From Leptospira sp. (GTDB lineage Bacteria > Spirochaetota > Leptospiria > Leptospirales > Leptospiraceae): DNA of 37,590 nt. Positions 27,204 to 36,259 of this stretch are shown in pieces (the stretch's first letter is position 1; every line of letters starts with the position of its first letter). The notes under the pieces were generated by a model. The model did no database searches and had not been told where the DNA came from. It was given only the letters and a program-made list of their open reading frames with translations. Where the stretch lies: contig PEQN01000027.1 in the NCBI GenBank assembly GCA_002786225.1, positions 1 through 37,590 of the forward strand. The letters run 5' to 3'. Position numbers and translations under genes: made by a program.

Positions 27204-27557
27204 CTAAAGAATTGGGTCTATGATGATCTTTCTCTCACGAGCCTCACAAGTATATCCACCTATATCAACAGTAATGAAATTGATTAATAATGCATCGTTT
27301 GCGCATTTATCAATATCTTCTTTTAGATAGTACCTACTATCATTAATACCAGTCAATTGAGCCGATACCAAAGCAATTAAATCGTCTGCATCATCTCTGT
27401 CTGCTGCTACTCCAATCAAGGCTGAAGTATATATTTGATCTTTTGCTTCGTCTCCTTTGATAACACCATCCCAAGGGTATGTAAAATTGATTGTGTCAAA
27501 AATATAACAGTTTGATACTGTCAAAAGAATGATAAATAAACTTAGTTTCTTTTTCAT
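27204..27557 (-). CDS. Small putative lipoprotein
   Basis: A 117-residue protein starting MKKKLSLFIILLTVSNC, a clear spirochaete lipobox with Cys17. The mature part contains ALIGVAADRDDADDLIALVSAQLTG-like helices and two further cysteines, in KCAND and YTCEA, that may form a disulfide. It resembles small leptospiral lipoprotein families but I cannot name one with certainty. The frame is open further upstream only to a TTG; the ATG at 27555-27557 is chosen because it gives the signal peptide. AGAGG lies about 11 bases upstream. Divergent from the VanY-like gene. Confidence 0.75.
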   Translation of the reverse strand: MKKKLSLFIILLTVSNCYIFDTINFTYPWDGVIKGDEAKDQIYTSALIGVAADRDDADDLIALVSAQLTGINDSRYYLKEDIDKCANDALLINFITVDIGGYTCEARERKIIIDPIL

Positions 27558-27647
27558 AATTGTATAAACCTCTTCTTGTGTCAAAGATGCTCATTGAAGT
27601 TCAAAAATACACTAAAAATTAATTTCCAATTTAAAAAAGGCAAAAAC

Positions 27648-28442
27648 ATGAAGCAAATTCCCAAGCAAAGATTTATAATTTTTTTATTTCTTTTGGTTAC
27701 ATTTTGTTACACAGAACAACAACCTTCTGCTCAAGAAAGTAAATCCTCCAACCTCGATAGGATTTTTTTGCAAGCAACTGGGAAGATCAACTATCTAACA
27801 GGTAGATACGAAGCATCTTCTGTTCATACAGAATTAAAAGATATTTCAGGCACCAAGAATCATTACCTTTTGCCAGAAGTTGCGAAACAATGGGCAACAA
27901 TGGTCGCTGCCTATGAGAGAGAAAAGAGTAAAGATTCTAAGCAGTCGATTTTTCTTGTATCTAGTTTTAGAAGTTTTAACCAACAGAAATCAATCTGGGA
28001 AGCGAAATACTCGGGACAAAGAAAGATGAGAGAAACTGTAAAAGGCAAAACACCCGAAGAAATCGTTGATTTGATACTAGAATTTTCTAGTGCGCCAGGA
28101 ACTTCCAGACACCATTGGGGTACAGATTTGGATTTGAATGCCCTAGAAAATTCGTATTTTGAGAAAGGTGGCAAAGGTTATGAAATATACTCTTGGCTCA
28201 GCGTTAATGCCAAGCGATTTGGATTTTGTCAACCTTATAATGCGAAATCTCTGAGAAACAATAAAGGATACGAAGAAGAAAAATGGCATTGGTCCTATAA
28301 ACCTATATCCAGTTCACTTCGACAAATATGGATTTCAGAATTCCAATCGAAATCATTACAATTATCTGGATACAATGGTGTAGAAATTATGAATTCTAAA
28401 GCATTGGATTATGTTTCAGAGATTTCAAATGAATGTAAGTAA
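27648..28442 (+). CDS. D-alanyl-D-alanine carboxypeptidase, VanY (M15B) family
   Basis: A 264-residue exported zinc peptidase that trims stem peptides of cell-wall peptidoglycan. An N-terminal signal (RFIIFLFLLVTFCYTEQQ) is followed by the M15 pattern: SSFRSFNQQ (substrate Arg), PGTSRHHWGTDLDL with zinc ligands His and Asp, and KWHWSY with catalytic His and third zinc His. The start at 27648 is chosen because AAAAAGG lies 7 bases before it and the signal begins there; the open frame extends further only through a TTG. Cell-wall remodelling is inferred from family. Confidence 0.88.
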   Translation: MKQIPKQRFIIFLFLLVTFCYTEQQPSAQESKSSNLDRIFLQATGKINYLTGRYEASSVHTELKDISGTKNHYLLPEVAKQWATMVAAYEREKSKDSKQSIFLVSSFRSFNQQKSIWEAKYSGQRKMRETVKGKTPEEIVDLILEFSSAPGTSRHHWGTDLDLNALENSYFEKGGKGYEIYSWLSVNAKRFGFCQPYNAKSLRNNKGYEEEKWHWSYKPISSSLRQIWISEFQSKSLQLSGYNGVEIMNSKALDYVSEISNECK

Positions 28443-28477
28443 ATAGGAATACTTTATAAGTTGAATAATGAATATTC

Positions 28478-29461
28478 TTATTTAAAATTTTTCTTATATA
28501 CATCCCACATACTTTGAATTAAAGTTTCAGCTGATGAATATTGTGGCTGCCAATTCAATAAAGCTTTCGCCTTACTAGAAGATGCTAAAAGCTTAGCTGG
28601 ATCTCCTGCACGCCTTGCAACGATCTCACTGGGAATGGCTTGTTTTGTAATTTTTCTTGCGAGTTCTGTCATCTCCAATACCGAATAACCATTTTCAGAA
28701 CCTAAATTTATAATGAGGGACTCTTTGGTTTCACGGATTTTTTCTAAAGCAAGAACGTGTGCAATTGCTAAATCGCTAACATGAATGTAATCTCGAATAC
28801 AGGTTCCATCTGGAGTCTCATAATCATCACCATAAATTTGTAAGGAATTCCTTTGACCAACAGCAACTTCCATAATGATAGGAAGAAGATTTGCTGGAGT
28901 TCTTTCTAAACCAAGGATACGTCCTTGTGGATCATAACCAGCTGCATTAAAATACCTAAGAGCAGCAAACTTCATTCCCTTCAATTTGTCGTACCACTTC
29001 AAATTTTCCTCTATGCAAAGCTTGGTATAACCGTAGTAATTCTCTGGTTTATTCGGATGATGCTCGTCTATGGGCAGATATTCGGGCGATCCATAAACTG
29101 CAGCAGAAGAGGAAAAAATAAAATTCTTACAACCAACCTTATCCATAGCTGCCAAAAGGGAAAAGGTTCCATTCAAATTATTCAAAGTGTATTTAGCTGG
29201 ATCGGTCATAGACTCACCAGCTGCCTTCCATGCTGCAAAATGAAAAACAGCATCAATATTTTGAGAAAAAACCTTATCTAAAACTTTGGGATCTTGGATC
29301 TCACCTAGTATGAATTGATTTTGAGGAAATAAATTCTTTTCATTCCCTTTCTGCATATCATCAACAATTAATACCTCATGACCGAGTCTATTTAATTCTA
29401 AGACAATATGTGAGCCTATGTACCCAGCTCCGCCTGTTACTAATACTTTCAATTTACTCAT
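28478..29461 (-). CDS. galE: UDP-glucose 4-epimerase
   Basis: A 327-residue short-chain dehydrogenase/reductase interconverting UDP-glucose and UDP-galactose, supplying sugars for LPS. Seen: VTGGAGYIGSHIV at the start, FHFAAWKAAGESM, SSSAAVYG, the catalytic pair in YYGYTKLCIE, and RYFNAAGYDPQGRI. GTCIRDYIHVSDLA is also typical of GalE. The start ATG at 29459-29461 (MSKLKVL) overlaps the lpxA stop by 8 bases; a longer frame exists only with a TTG. The overlap shows cotranscription with lpxA. Confidence 0.93.
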   Translation of the reverse strand: MSKLKVLVTGGAGYIGSHIVLELNRLGHEVLIVDDMQKGNEKNLFPQNQFILGEIQDPKVLDKVFSQNIDAVFHFAAWKAAGESMTDPAKYTLNNLNGTFSLLAAMDKVGCKNFIFSSSAAVYGSPEYLPIDEHHPNKPENYYGYTKLCIEENLKWYDKLKGMKFAALRYFNAAGYDPQGRILGLERTPANLLPIIMEVAVGQRNSLQIYGDDYETPDGTCIRDYIHVSDLAIAHVLALEKIRETKESLIINLGSENGYSVLEMTELARKITKQAIPSEIVARRAGDPAKLLASSSKAKALLNWQPQYSSAETLIQSMWDVYKKNFK

Positions 29462-30269
29462 CACTTTCTGAAGAAGATCCAGATCCAATCTTGCGATGAG
29501 CAGTTACACCTCGTTTGGATTTCTCAAAAAACTGGATGATATATTCTATTTCTGGAAAAGGAGAATTTAAAGATTTAAGCTCAGCTAATGCTTGTTTAAT
29601 GTTCATTCCCTTGTGGTAGATGATTTTATAAGCAGATTTAATGGCGGCCCTTGTCTCAGGAGAAAGCCCTGCCCTCTTTAAGCCCACTGAATTTAAGCCG
29701 ATTACAGTTGCTGGGTTGCCATCGATAGTTGAGTAAGGCGGAACATCTTTTACTATCTTACTGCAGCCTGCAAGCATAGCATAGTCACCGACTTTTGCAA
29801 ATTGATGAATGGCAACTAAACCAGAAGTAAAAACGTAAGAACCAATTTCGACCACTCCAGCGACTATGGAGTTCTGAACAATAATATTGTTATTTCCCAT
29901 CTTTACATCATGAGCCAAGTGGATATTTCCCATGAGGTAATTGTTGTTTCCAATGGTTGTTGGAGTTTCTTTCTTAGTTCCTCTATGAAAAATTGCCCCC
30001 TCACGAATGGTATTGCCATCCCCAATGATAATTTGGGTTTCAGTTTCTGGTTTAAAACTCAAATCTTGAGGCAATCCTCCAAGGGATGCCCCTTGGTAGA
30101 TTTGGTTATTTTTTCCAATTATGGCTCCTGTATGAAGAACAACGTGGGAATGGAGATGGCTCCCCTCACCGAGGACTACACGATCTTCTATGATGCAAAA
30201 TGGACCAACAACGGCATTTTCATGAACCTGGGCACCTTTGTGAACTATGGCTGTAGGATGAATACTCAT
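29454..30269 (-). CDS. lpxA: UDP-N-acetylglucosamine O-acyltransferase
   Basis: A 271-residue left-handed beta-helix enzyme, first step of lipid A synthesis. Hexapeptide repeats run through residues 1-195. His120 (HLAHDV) matches catalytic His125 of E. coli, GGLPQDL near residue 65 and IFHRGT near 95 are conserved, and the C-terminal helical part begins LKRAGLS. In Leptospira interrogans LpxA is known to prefer a 3-amino sugar nucleotide; whether that holds here cannot be told. The protein ends in an acidic Ser-rich tail (SGSSSESDE) that E. coli LpxA lacks. galE starts inside its last codons; the HPt/lpxD pair lies divergently. Confidence 0.93.
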   Translation of the reverse strand: MSIHPTAIVHKGAQVHENAVVGPFCIIEDRVVLGEGSHLHSHVVLHTGAIIGKNNQIYQGASLGGLPQDLSFKPETETQIIIGDGNTIREGAIFHRGTKKETPTTIGNNNYLMGNIHLAHDVKMGNNNIIVQNSIVAGVVEIGSYVFTSGLVAIHQFAKVGDYAMLAGCSKIVKDVPPYSTIDGNPATVIGLNSVGLKRAGLSPETRAAIKSAYKIIYHKGMNIKQALAELKSLNSPFPEIEYIIQFFEKSKRGVTAHRKIGSGSSSESDE

Positions 30270-30370
30270 AGATAGAGTTGTCTTTTACGCTAAAACTAAT
30301 TGCAACAATTTTTCACTTGTTGTTTCCTTTGGAAGATTTTTTATTAGTACTTTCAGAATGTGAGGTTAAT

Positions 30371-30709
30371 TTGTTAATTGATTGGAATAGAATTAATTCT
30401 TTAATAGATTCAGACAGTGATGAAGATAAAGCTTGGCTCCAAGATATGATGCATACTTTAGTTTCCAATATGGAAGAAAGGATCAAGAACATCTCATCCT
30501 ACTACGCATCAAAAGAAACTACCAAATTCAAATCTGAAATCCACCAGGTCAAAGGAGTTGCAAGTAATTTTGGTTTAGTGGAAATTTATGATTTAGTGAT
30601 AAAAGCGGAAGACTTTCTTAATCAAAATCTCCCAGACGAAGCTTTTCAAATTACTCAATCTTTAGTTGTAGTTTGGAAGCAGACTAAACAAGAAATAATT
30701 ACAAAATAA
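30371..30709 (+). CDS. Histidine phosphotransfer (HPt) domain protein
   Basis: About 112 residues, a single four-helix HPt domain. HQVKGVASNFGLVEIYDL holds the phospho-accepting His58 (HxxKG form), followed by the glycine turn seen in HPt domains. The frame is open from 30278, but there the first codon is a TTG nine bases from the lpxA start; the TTG at 30371-30373 has TGAGG five bases upstream and gives DWNRINSLIDSD as a normal HPt N-terminus, so I prefer it. It leaves 101 bases for the divergent promoters. No kinase or response regulator is adjacent, so it is an orphan HPt. lpxD begins 24 bases downstream. Confidence 0.8.
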   Translation: MLIDWNRINSLIDSDSDEDKAWLQDMMHTLVSNMEERIKNISSYYASKETTKFKSEIHQVKGVASNFGLVEIYDLVIKAEDFLNQNLPDEAFQITQSLVVVWKQTKQEIITK

Positions 30710-30733
30710 TTCAATAAATTTATTAGAGGCGAA

Positions 30734-31750
30734 ATGAAACTAAAAGAACTATCTGACAAACTAGGAACTACTTTCTTTGGTGATGCAAATTTGGAAGTCA
30801 CTGCAATAAGAGATTTGGCTTTTCCAACACCAATTCTCGATTCAGCTATCTATCTTGTTACCTCCAAAAAGGTGCTTGAGAAAAATAACCAAGCTAAATC
30901 CATTAAAATTGTACTAACAACCGATAAACTAAAATCAGAATTTGCGAATGGTTTAATCGCCGATGAAAAGATAGTTAAATTAACTTTTGCTAAACTTTTA
31001 GGAATTTTCGAGCAACCTTCTCACTATCCCCAAGGAATCTCCGAAAGATCTTCCATTCATCCCACCGCAAGCCTAGGCAAAAACGTGACTGTCATGGATT
31101 TTGCAGTTGTTATGGAAGGTGTGAAAATTGGTGATAACAGTACGATTCATCCACACACGATTTTGGAACCTTATTCTGAAATTGGCGAAAATACTGTTAT
31201 CCGAGGAAATGTTGTCATAGGCTATCGATGCAAAATAGGCTCCCATTGTATCCTACATTCCAATACTACAATTGGAGCTGATGGTTTTGGCTTTATTGAT
31301 GTTTCTGGGGAAAGACATAAAATTCCACAAATTGGAAATGTTGAAATATCGGATCATGTTGAAATTGGTGCAAATTGTACTATAGACCGAGCTGCAATTG
31401 AAACAACTAGTGTTGGAGAGCATACCAAAATCGACGATCATGTTCACATAGGTCATAACTGTAGGATAGGAAGATACGTTTATGCTGCTGGTACTGCCGG
31501 TTTTGCTGGTGGAGTTGTTGTGGAAGATTATGTAATGGTTGGTGGCCAATGCGCTATCGCTGAACACATCACTCTTAAGAAAGGTAGCTTAATAATGGGA
31601 CTAACGGGCGTTACAAAAGATACTGAAGAAAAAGGAATGTATTTTGGTATTCCTGCAAGAAATGCAACAGAAATGCTTAGAGTATCCTCTGTCCTAGGTG
31701 ATTTACCTGATTTAATGAAGCGTGTTAAAAAGTTAGAAGAGAAAAATTAA
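30734..31750 (+). CDS. lpxD: UDP-3-O-acylglucosamine N-acyltransferase
   Basis: A 338-residue hexapeptide-repeat enzyme, third step of lipid A synthesis. Residues 1-100 are the uridine-binding N-terminal domain; hexapeptide repeats run from about 105 to 300 (HPTASLGKNVTVMDFAVV onwards). GADGFGF near residue 180 and His241 (IGHNCRIG) match the active site around E. coli His239. A C-terminal helix ends in KRVKKLEEKN. AGAGG lies before the ATG. It lies divergently from lpxA, separated by the HPt gene, instead of the lpxD-fabZ-lpxA order of enteric bacteria. Confidence 0.94.
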   Translation: MKLKELSDKLGTTFFGDANLEVTAIRDLAFPTPILDSAIYLVTSKKVLEKNNQAKSIKIVLTTDKLKSEFANGLIADEKIVKLTFAKLLGIFEQPSHYPQGISERSSIHPTASLGKNVTVMDFAVVMEGVKIGDNSTIHPHTILEPYSEIGENTVIRGNVVIGYRCKIGSHCILHSNTTIGADGFGFIDVSGERHKIPQIGNVEISDHVEIGANCTIDRAAIETTSVGEHTKIDDHVHIGHNCRIGRYVYAAGTAGFAGGVVVEDYVMVGGQCAIAEHITLKKGSLIMGLTGVTKDTEEKGMYFGIPARNATEMLRVSSVLGDLPDLMKRVKKLEEKN

Positions 31751-31853
31751 GCTAGGGATACTCTAGACATTTAACTTCAATACTCAGAACAACTCTAATA
31801 AACTTAGATTTACTATAAGCCGAGGTATATGGATCATCCTTTTACCTTCTCAC

Positions 31854-31881
31854 AAAAAAGGCGATGCAAGCATCGCCTTTT
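31854..31881. terminator. Bidirectional terminator between lpxD and mdh
   Basis: GGCGATGC (31860-31867) and GCATCGCC (31870-31877) form a perfect 8-base stem with a two-base loop, flanked by A6 on the left and TTTT on the right, so it can end transcripts from both sides. The remaining bases between 31751 and 31952 hold no open frame of note. Confidence 0.82.
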
Positions 31882-31952
31882 GGTTTCATTTTTGGATTCT
31901 TACTAAGCTTTCATATCCTTAGTAGCTTCGACAGAGATGAATTATCTTTTTC

Positions 31953-32933
31953 TTAAATCATATCCTTAACTTCGTCTCTTTCTTCTCTTAGTTCCGTATG
32001 AGTTAAATCAAATTTTCCCTTACCAAATTCGTTCAGTGGAAGATCTTTTACGATTTCAATATCTTTTCCATTGGAACGAATTGGATATCCAAAGATAAGA
32101 CCCTTATCTACGCCGTATTCACCGTTAGAACACACAGCTACACTGAACCAATCATCTTTAGCTGTAGGAGTGATGATATTACGAACTGTATCCACTACTG
32201 CGTTGGCTGCTGATGCAGCAGAAGAGAGACCTCTTGCAGCGATAATTGCTGCTCCTCTTTTCTGAACGGAAGATATGAATTCTCCCTTAAGCCACTCATG
32301 GTCTGAGATTGCATCGGGTGCTGATTTTCCAGCTACTTTTGCATTGAAAAAATCAGGATACTGAGTTGCAGAATGATTTCCCCAGATTGTCATATTGCTA
32401 ACTTGAGAAACAGGAACTCCTGCTTTTTGAGCCAATTGAGACTTCGCACGATTCTCGTCTAACTTTGTTAATGCAAACCATCGGTTTGATGGAATCTTCT
32501 TTGCATTGTTCATTGCGATCAAGCAATTCGTATTACAAGGATTACCAACAACAAGAATTCTTACATCAGAAGCTGCTGAAGATTCAATAGCTTTACCTTG
32601 AGAAGTAAAGATTCCACCATTGATTTTCAATAGGTCTCCTCTCTCCATACCTGCCTTTCTTGGAACAGATCCAACTAATAGCGCCCAGTTCACATCGGCA
32701 AAAGCCTCTTCTGCTTTATGAGAAACAGACACTTTCTGCAAGAGTGGAAATGCGCAATCATCTAGTTCCATGATTACACCTCTTGCTGCTGGTAGAGCTT
32801 GCTCTAGTTCTAACAACTGCAATTCGACAGGTGTTTCTGGTCCAAACATTGCACCAGATGCAATTCTAAAAAGCAGGGAGTACCCTATTTGTCCTGCACC
32901 ACCTGTTACTGCTACTTTTACTGCTTTATTCAT
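31953..32933 (-). CDS. mdh: Malate dehydrogenase
   Basis: A 326-residue NAD-dependent enzyme of the TCA cycle. Seen: [16 protein letters not shown] (NAD binding), [16 protein letters not shown] (substrate loop arginines), [23 protein letters not shown], and the catalytic His in [12 protein letters not shown]. It belongs to the cytosolic-type (group 2) malate dehydrogenases shared by spirochaetes and eukaryotic cytosol rather than to the LDH-like group. It is transcribed alone: a terminator follows at 31854-31881, and another upstream at 32991-33021 separates it from the DsbA-like gene. Confidence 0.96.
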   Translation of the reverse strand: MNKAVKVAVTGGAGQIGYSLLFRIASGAMFGPETPVELQLLELEQALPAARGVIMELDDCAFPLLQKVSVSHKAEEAFADVNWALLVGSVPRKAGMERGDLLKINGGIFTSQGKAIESSAASDVRILVVGNPCNTNCLIAMNNAKKIPSNRWFALTKLDENRAKSQLAQKAGVPVSQVSNMTIWGNHSATQYPDFFNAKVAGKSAPDAISDHEWLKGEFISSVQKRGAAIIAARGLSSAASAANAVVDTVRNIITPTAKDDWFSVAVCSNGEYGVDKGLIFGYPIRSNGKDIEIVKDLPLNEFGKGKFDLTHTELREERDEVKDMI

Positions 32934-32990
32934 ATCTTATTCCTTTTATTATTAATTTACTTTAAAACTTCATTCTTAAATTGGGATTAC

Positions 32991-33021
32991 AAAACAATAG
33001 AAAAGTACATTCTTCTATTGT
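32991..33021 (-). terminator. Rho-independent terminator after the DsbA-like gene
   Basis: ACAATAGAA (32994-33002) pairs perfectly with TTCTATTGT (33013-33021) around a 10-base loop, and on the minus strand is followed by TTTTG. It lies 14 bases after the stop of the DsbA-like gene. Confidence 0.7.
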
Positions 33022-33034
33022 CTCATGCTAATGT

Positions 33035-34108
33035 TTAATTTAATTCTTTCTCAATTATTTCTTCGAAATGCTCATAAGGAAGTGCACCACTCACAAAGAT
33101 ACCATTGATGAAAAATGCAGGGGTTCCAGATACACCAAACTTCTGTCCTTCTTGGATATCCGCTTGAATTTCGGAAACTAGTTTTCCTTCATTTTCTTTC
33201 ATACACTGGCTGTATTTAGTTTTATCTAATCCATTTTTGGTAACCAGATAATCAACGTTAGATCTTTCAAGATCACCAGAGTTGTCAAACAAAACATTAA
33301 ATATTTCCCAATATTTGTTCTGAGGAATTGCACAATTCACTGCCATATGAGCGTACATTGCGTTCGGATGAAAATCCAAGGGGAAGTCTCTAAAAACCCA
33401 ACGAATCTTATCTTTGTATTTATCTCTTAGTCTACGATTTACTTCTTGACTTCTTTTACAGAAAGGGCACTCAAAATCAGAAAATTCTATGATAGTAACC
33501 TTAGCATTTTTAGGTCCAGTGCTTGGATTCTCAGCCTCGGGAACTTCCATACGAACAACGGGAGGTTCTGCTATATTAAATTTTACTTCATATTTTTTAA
33601 TGAGATCCTTTTGAATATTTTGAGCGAATGCTCTTTCTTGTTGCATAAGCATTTGCTTACGGATCAAGTCTTTGGCTTCTTCTAGGGGTCTACCACCCAA
33701 TTGGCTTTTGTATTGGTTGTAAATGGAGATAATTTCTTCTTCAGAAGGTTCAGTTGCAGTAAATCCTTTCTTAAGAACATCTTCAGGTGATTCGAGATCA
33801 TCTTGCTTGGCAGCTAATTCAAGGATTTTGGCTTCTGCAAACTGGCTGAAGCTTTCTTTCAATAAAGATGCCAAATCATTTCTATACTTTACATAAATCT
33901 GTGGCTTTTCTTTTTCTAAATCATCAATATTGTAAGTTGTTCCATCTATAGTAATAGAGTTTTTATTTGCAAAAGACTTAATGATGGTTGGTAGAGTAGT
34001 AGCGACATAAACCAAAAGAGCTGCAATCACTCCTAAGAAAACTTTGCTATCTAATGGGAGATTTTTAAAATCGAGGTATTTTTTCCAAAAAGGGGTATTT
34101 TGTTCCAT
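33035..34108 (-). CDS. Membrane-anchored DsbA-like thiol:disulfide protein with extra N-terminal helical domain
   Basis: A 357-residue envelope protein. One membrane anchor (residues about 21-42, DSKVFLGVIAALLVYVATTL) exports the rest. Residues about 55-180 are helical and charged, similar in plan to the N-terminal domain of SurA/PpiC chaperones (DLEKEKPQIYVKYRN ... QLGGRPLEEAKDLIRKQML). Residues about 190-355 are a thioredoxin-fold domain of DsbA/BdbD type, with active site Cys214-Pro-Phe-Cys217 and the cis-Pro loop SGTPAFF. It probably catalyses or proofreads disulfide bonds in the periplasm. The chaperone-like N-terminal domain fused to DsbA is inference from pattern. Confidence 0.85.
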   Translation of the reverse strand: MEQNTPFWKKYLDFKNLPLDSKVFLGVIAALLVYVATTLPTIIKSFANKNSITIDGTTYNIDDLEKEKPQIYVKYRNDLASLLKESFSQFAEAKILELAAKQDDLESPEDVLKKGFTATEPSEEEIISIYNQYKSQLGGRPLEEAKDLIRKQMLMQQERAFAQNIQKDLIKKYEVKFNIAEPPVVRMEVPEAENPSTGPKNAKVTIIEFSDFECPFCKRSQEVNRRLRDKYKDKIRWVFRDFPLDFHPNAMYAHMAVNCAIPQNKYWEIFNVLFDNSGDLERSNVDYLVTKNGLDKTKYSQCMKENEGKLVSEIQADIQEGQKFGVSGTPAFFINGIFVSGALPYEHFEEIIEKELN

Positions 34109-34255
34109 TGCAAACCAAGGTCGTACGGTTTGGGGTTTTGTGCAAATGGAAAATTTTTACTAATTTTCTCTATTTTTGCTAAAGCAGGATTCCTTTTTGC
34201 CGATAGGTACGACAGAGGAAAAACTATTTTTCCATGTGCATAAACACGGAGGTTT

Positions 34256-34609
34256 ATGACTATGAATGTAACAAATATACAGCAGTATCTAAATTCCGCT
34301 GCTTTCATGCCAAAATCGGGTTTGCCTGGGCAGGATGTTGAACTTCCACTTACTCCATCCAAGACGGATGAGAAGGTTGAAGATATCCATGCCAATCTTA
34401 AATTGCCTGGTAATAAGAAAGAAGCAGAGGATAGTAAAAAAGAAAAATTAAAGCTAGAAGATTTGGTTATGAAGCCTTCTCCAATTAGCTTAGAAGAAAG
34501 AATGTCTCAGGTAATCAGTGCTGAACAAGTCAAAGACTTACTTTCGCTTATCACAAGGTTTCCCGTTCAAAGAGAGAACGATAAACACAGCCTAGATGTA
34601 AAAAGATAG
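34256..34609 (+). CDS. Small hypothetical protein, low complexity
   Basis: A 117-residue hydrophilic protein, lysine and glutamate rich, with no signal peptide and no cysteine. Not recognised. The region LEERMSQVISAEQVKDLLSLITRFP near the C-terminus looks like two helices. GGAGG lies 4-8 bases before the ATG, a strong ribosome binding site for this window. The stop overlaps the start of the following membrane protein gene by one base, so the pair forms an operon. It is divergent from the DsbA-like gene across a 147-base gap. Confidence 0.72.
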   Translation: MTMNVTNIQQYLNSAAFMPKSGLPGQDVELPLTPSKTDEKVEDIHANLKLPGNKKEAEDSKKEKLKLEDLVMKPSPISLEERMSQVISAEQVKDLLSLITRFPVQRENDKHSLDVKR

Positions 34610-35271
34610 TGAGCCTACTCTTAGGAATACTTCTGCAGGACAGCCAAACTGTTGTTCTATGGATTTTTTTCTCAATTTCTATACTAGGCTTATTTCTCGT
34701 CATTGTTCACCAGTTCATTCTACCTATCATTAGAATGAAGGCTCTTGAATTGCCTAATCCGATTTCTGTTGGCGATAGCTTTGATCTAGTTGTAAATGAG
34801 ATTGAAAGAACAGCTCAATTTGTTATCGGAAAAAAAATCGGGAACATTCAAACTCTTACCAAAGCTATCACAGAAGACCATTTAGTTTTTCATTTCAAAA
34901 AAGCAAGAGACACAGAAGACTACGACATCAGTATCCAAAGAAATGGTTTGGTTCTCTATAAACCTCCAAGAATGGAAATTTATTCTAAGATGGATTCCAA
35001 AGAAACTCTTGAAAGCAATGAGATCATTGGTCATTCAGCAGATTTTCGACTCAGTGATAAAGTTGTTAAAGAGCGAATGATCAACTTTGTTGAAATCAGC
35101 ATGAGTGCATCTTTCTTTTTTAACAAAAGTGGAAATGAAAGAATGAAATTCACATTTACAATTACAAAGATCCAACCAGGTTTAAACCGTGCGAAACGTA
35201 ATCGAGAGGGCAGTTTTGATTGGGGACAAGAAGAAGGTTCAGGTGAAGATGGTGGTGATGAAGATCATTAA
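34609..35271 (+). CDS. Hypothetical membrane protein with acidic tail
   Basis: A 220-residue protein starting with GTG. One membrane helix near the N-terminus (TVVLWIFFSISILGLFLVIVHQF, residues about 14-36) is followed by a soluble domain rich in beta strands (VFHFKKARDTEDYDISIQRNGLVLYK) and ends in an acidic glycine-rich tail (GQEEGSGEDGGDEDH). I do not recognise a family. The GTG start overlaps the preceding TAG stop by one base. Its stop abuts that of convergent thrB with no gap and no visible terminator. Confidence 0.72.
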   Translation: MSLLLGILLQDSQTVVLWIFFSISILGLFLVIVHQFILPIIRMKALELPNPISVGDSFDLVVNEIERTAQFVIGKKIGNIQTLTKAITEDHLVFHFKKARDTEDYDISIQRNGLVLYKPPRMEIYSKMDSKETLESNEIIGHSADFRLSDKVVKERMINFVEISMSASFFFNKSGNERMKFTFTITKIQPGLNRAKRNREGSFDWGQEEGSGEDGGDEDH

Positions 35272-36225
35272 TCACTTAATCTTGATTGTTGTACCAATAT
35301 TATCTGATTTGGCTCTTCTTATTACATAATCAGTATTCAAGGACTTCATAATTTCAGAGATTTCAATGATAAGTGATTTCTCTAATTGAGAAACTTTCTT
35401 CCTTTCCATAAAAATCAATAAGGTAGGTCCCGAGCCTGAGAGACAATATGCCATTTGCTTCTTCTCTACAAGACGAATTATCTCTTGTAAGGGTTCTATC
35501 GCATGTATACGATAAGGTGTATGAATTCTATCTTGCAAGGCAAGTTTTAAATCAGAAAAACGTCTTGTATCAAAATATTGCATCCATGTTGCAATTCTTG
35601 TCATATTGAATATAACATCTTCTGTGCTATAGGATTTAGGTAATACTTTACGACTTTCATGTGTCGAGACTTCGAGATGAGGTGTGAAAATATAAACTGC
35701 CGCGGACTGAGGAAAGCGCTTTTGGTAGTAACTTAAATGATCTTTTCTATCAAAATAAGATAGGACATAACCGCCCAAATAGGCTGGGCTAGTATTATCA
35801 GGATGGCCTTCTTGCATAGCAAGTTCATACAAAAATCTACCAGCTGATGGTAAAGCAATCTCTTTAAACAAAGCTTTATGAACTTCTCTAGCGAAGCAAA
35901 AACCAGCCACCACAGCTGAAGCACTGGAACCTAAGCCTCCTTTCATGGGCAGTTCCAAGCTCATCTTACAATCATAAGTCGGTGGTTCTATAGATTTTAA
36001 AAATATTTGAAAATACTGTTTATAGGAATGAAGAGTTAAATCATCTTTAGTCTCAAAAGGTACAGAATGTCCATTTCGCATAGATAGATTGAAATTAGAA
36101 GTGTCATTTAAATTAAATTCAAATTCGTTATAGATATTCAGCGCCATCCCCAAAATATCGAATCCAGGTCCTAAATTTGCTGCTGTTCCAGGAACTTTGA
36201 TGGATACTCTTTTGTTGAGAGACAT
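35272..36225 (-). CDS. thrB: Homoserine kinase
   Basis: A 317-residue GHMP kinase phosphorylating homoserine on the way to threonine. The N-terminus has VPGTAANLGPGFDILGMAL, and the ATP-binding motif is PMKGGLGSSASAVVAG. Motif 3 is CLSGSGPTLLIF near the C-terminus. Length is usual for ThrB. The frame is open two codons further to a TTG; ATG at 36223-36225 is chosen. It ends base to base with the convergent membrane protein gene and begins 34 bases after the oxidoreductase gene on the same strand, with which it may be cotranscribed. Confidence 0.92.
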   Translation of the reverse strand: MSLNKRVSIKVPGTAANLGPGFDILGMALNIYNEFEFNLNDTSNFNLSMRNGHSVPFETKDDLTLHSYKQYFQIFLKSIEPPTYDCKMSLELPMKGGLGSSASAVVAGFCFAREVHKALFKEIALPSAGRFLYELAMQEGHPDNTSPAYLGGYVLSYFDRKDHLSYYQKRFPQSAAVYIFTPHLEVSTHESRKVLPKSYSTEDVIFNMTRIATWMQYFDTRRFSDLKLALQDRIHTPYRIHAIEPLQEIIRLVEKKQMAYCLSGSGPTLLIFMERKKVSQLEKSLIIEISEIMKSLNTDYVIRRAKSDNIGTTIKIK

Positions 36226-36259
36226 ACTCAAACCAGATTTCTAGAGAGCAAGAAAACGA

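Noticed and set aside
27576..27647. Longer N-terminus for the VanY-like gene
   Set aside because: It needs a TTG start and places 24 charged residues before the signal peptide; the ATG at 27648 has a good ribosome binding site.
30278..30370. Longer N-terminus for the HPt gene
   Set aside because: The first codon is a TTG without ribosome binding site, nine bases from the lpxA start, leaving no room for promoters; the added residues look non-native.
30713..30724. AATAAATTTATT palindrome before lpxD
   Set aside because: AT-only palindromes are frequent here and it does not match a known operator.
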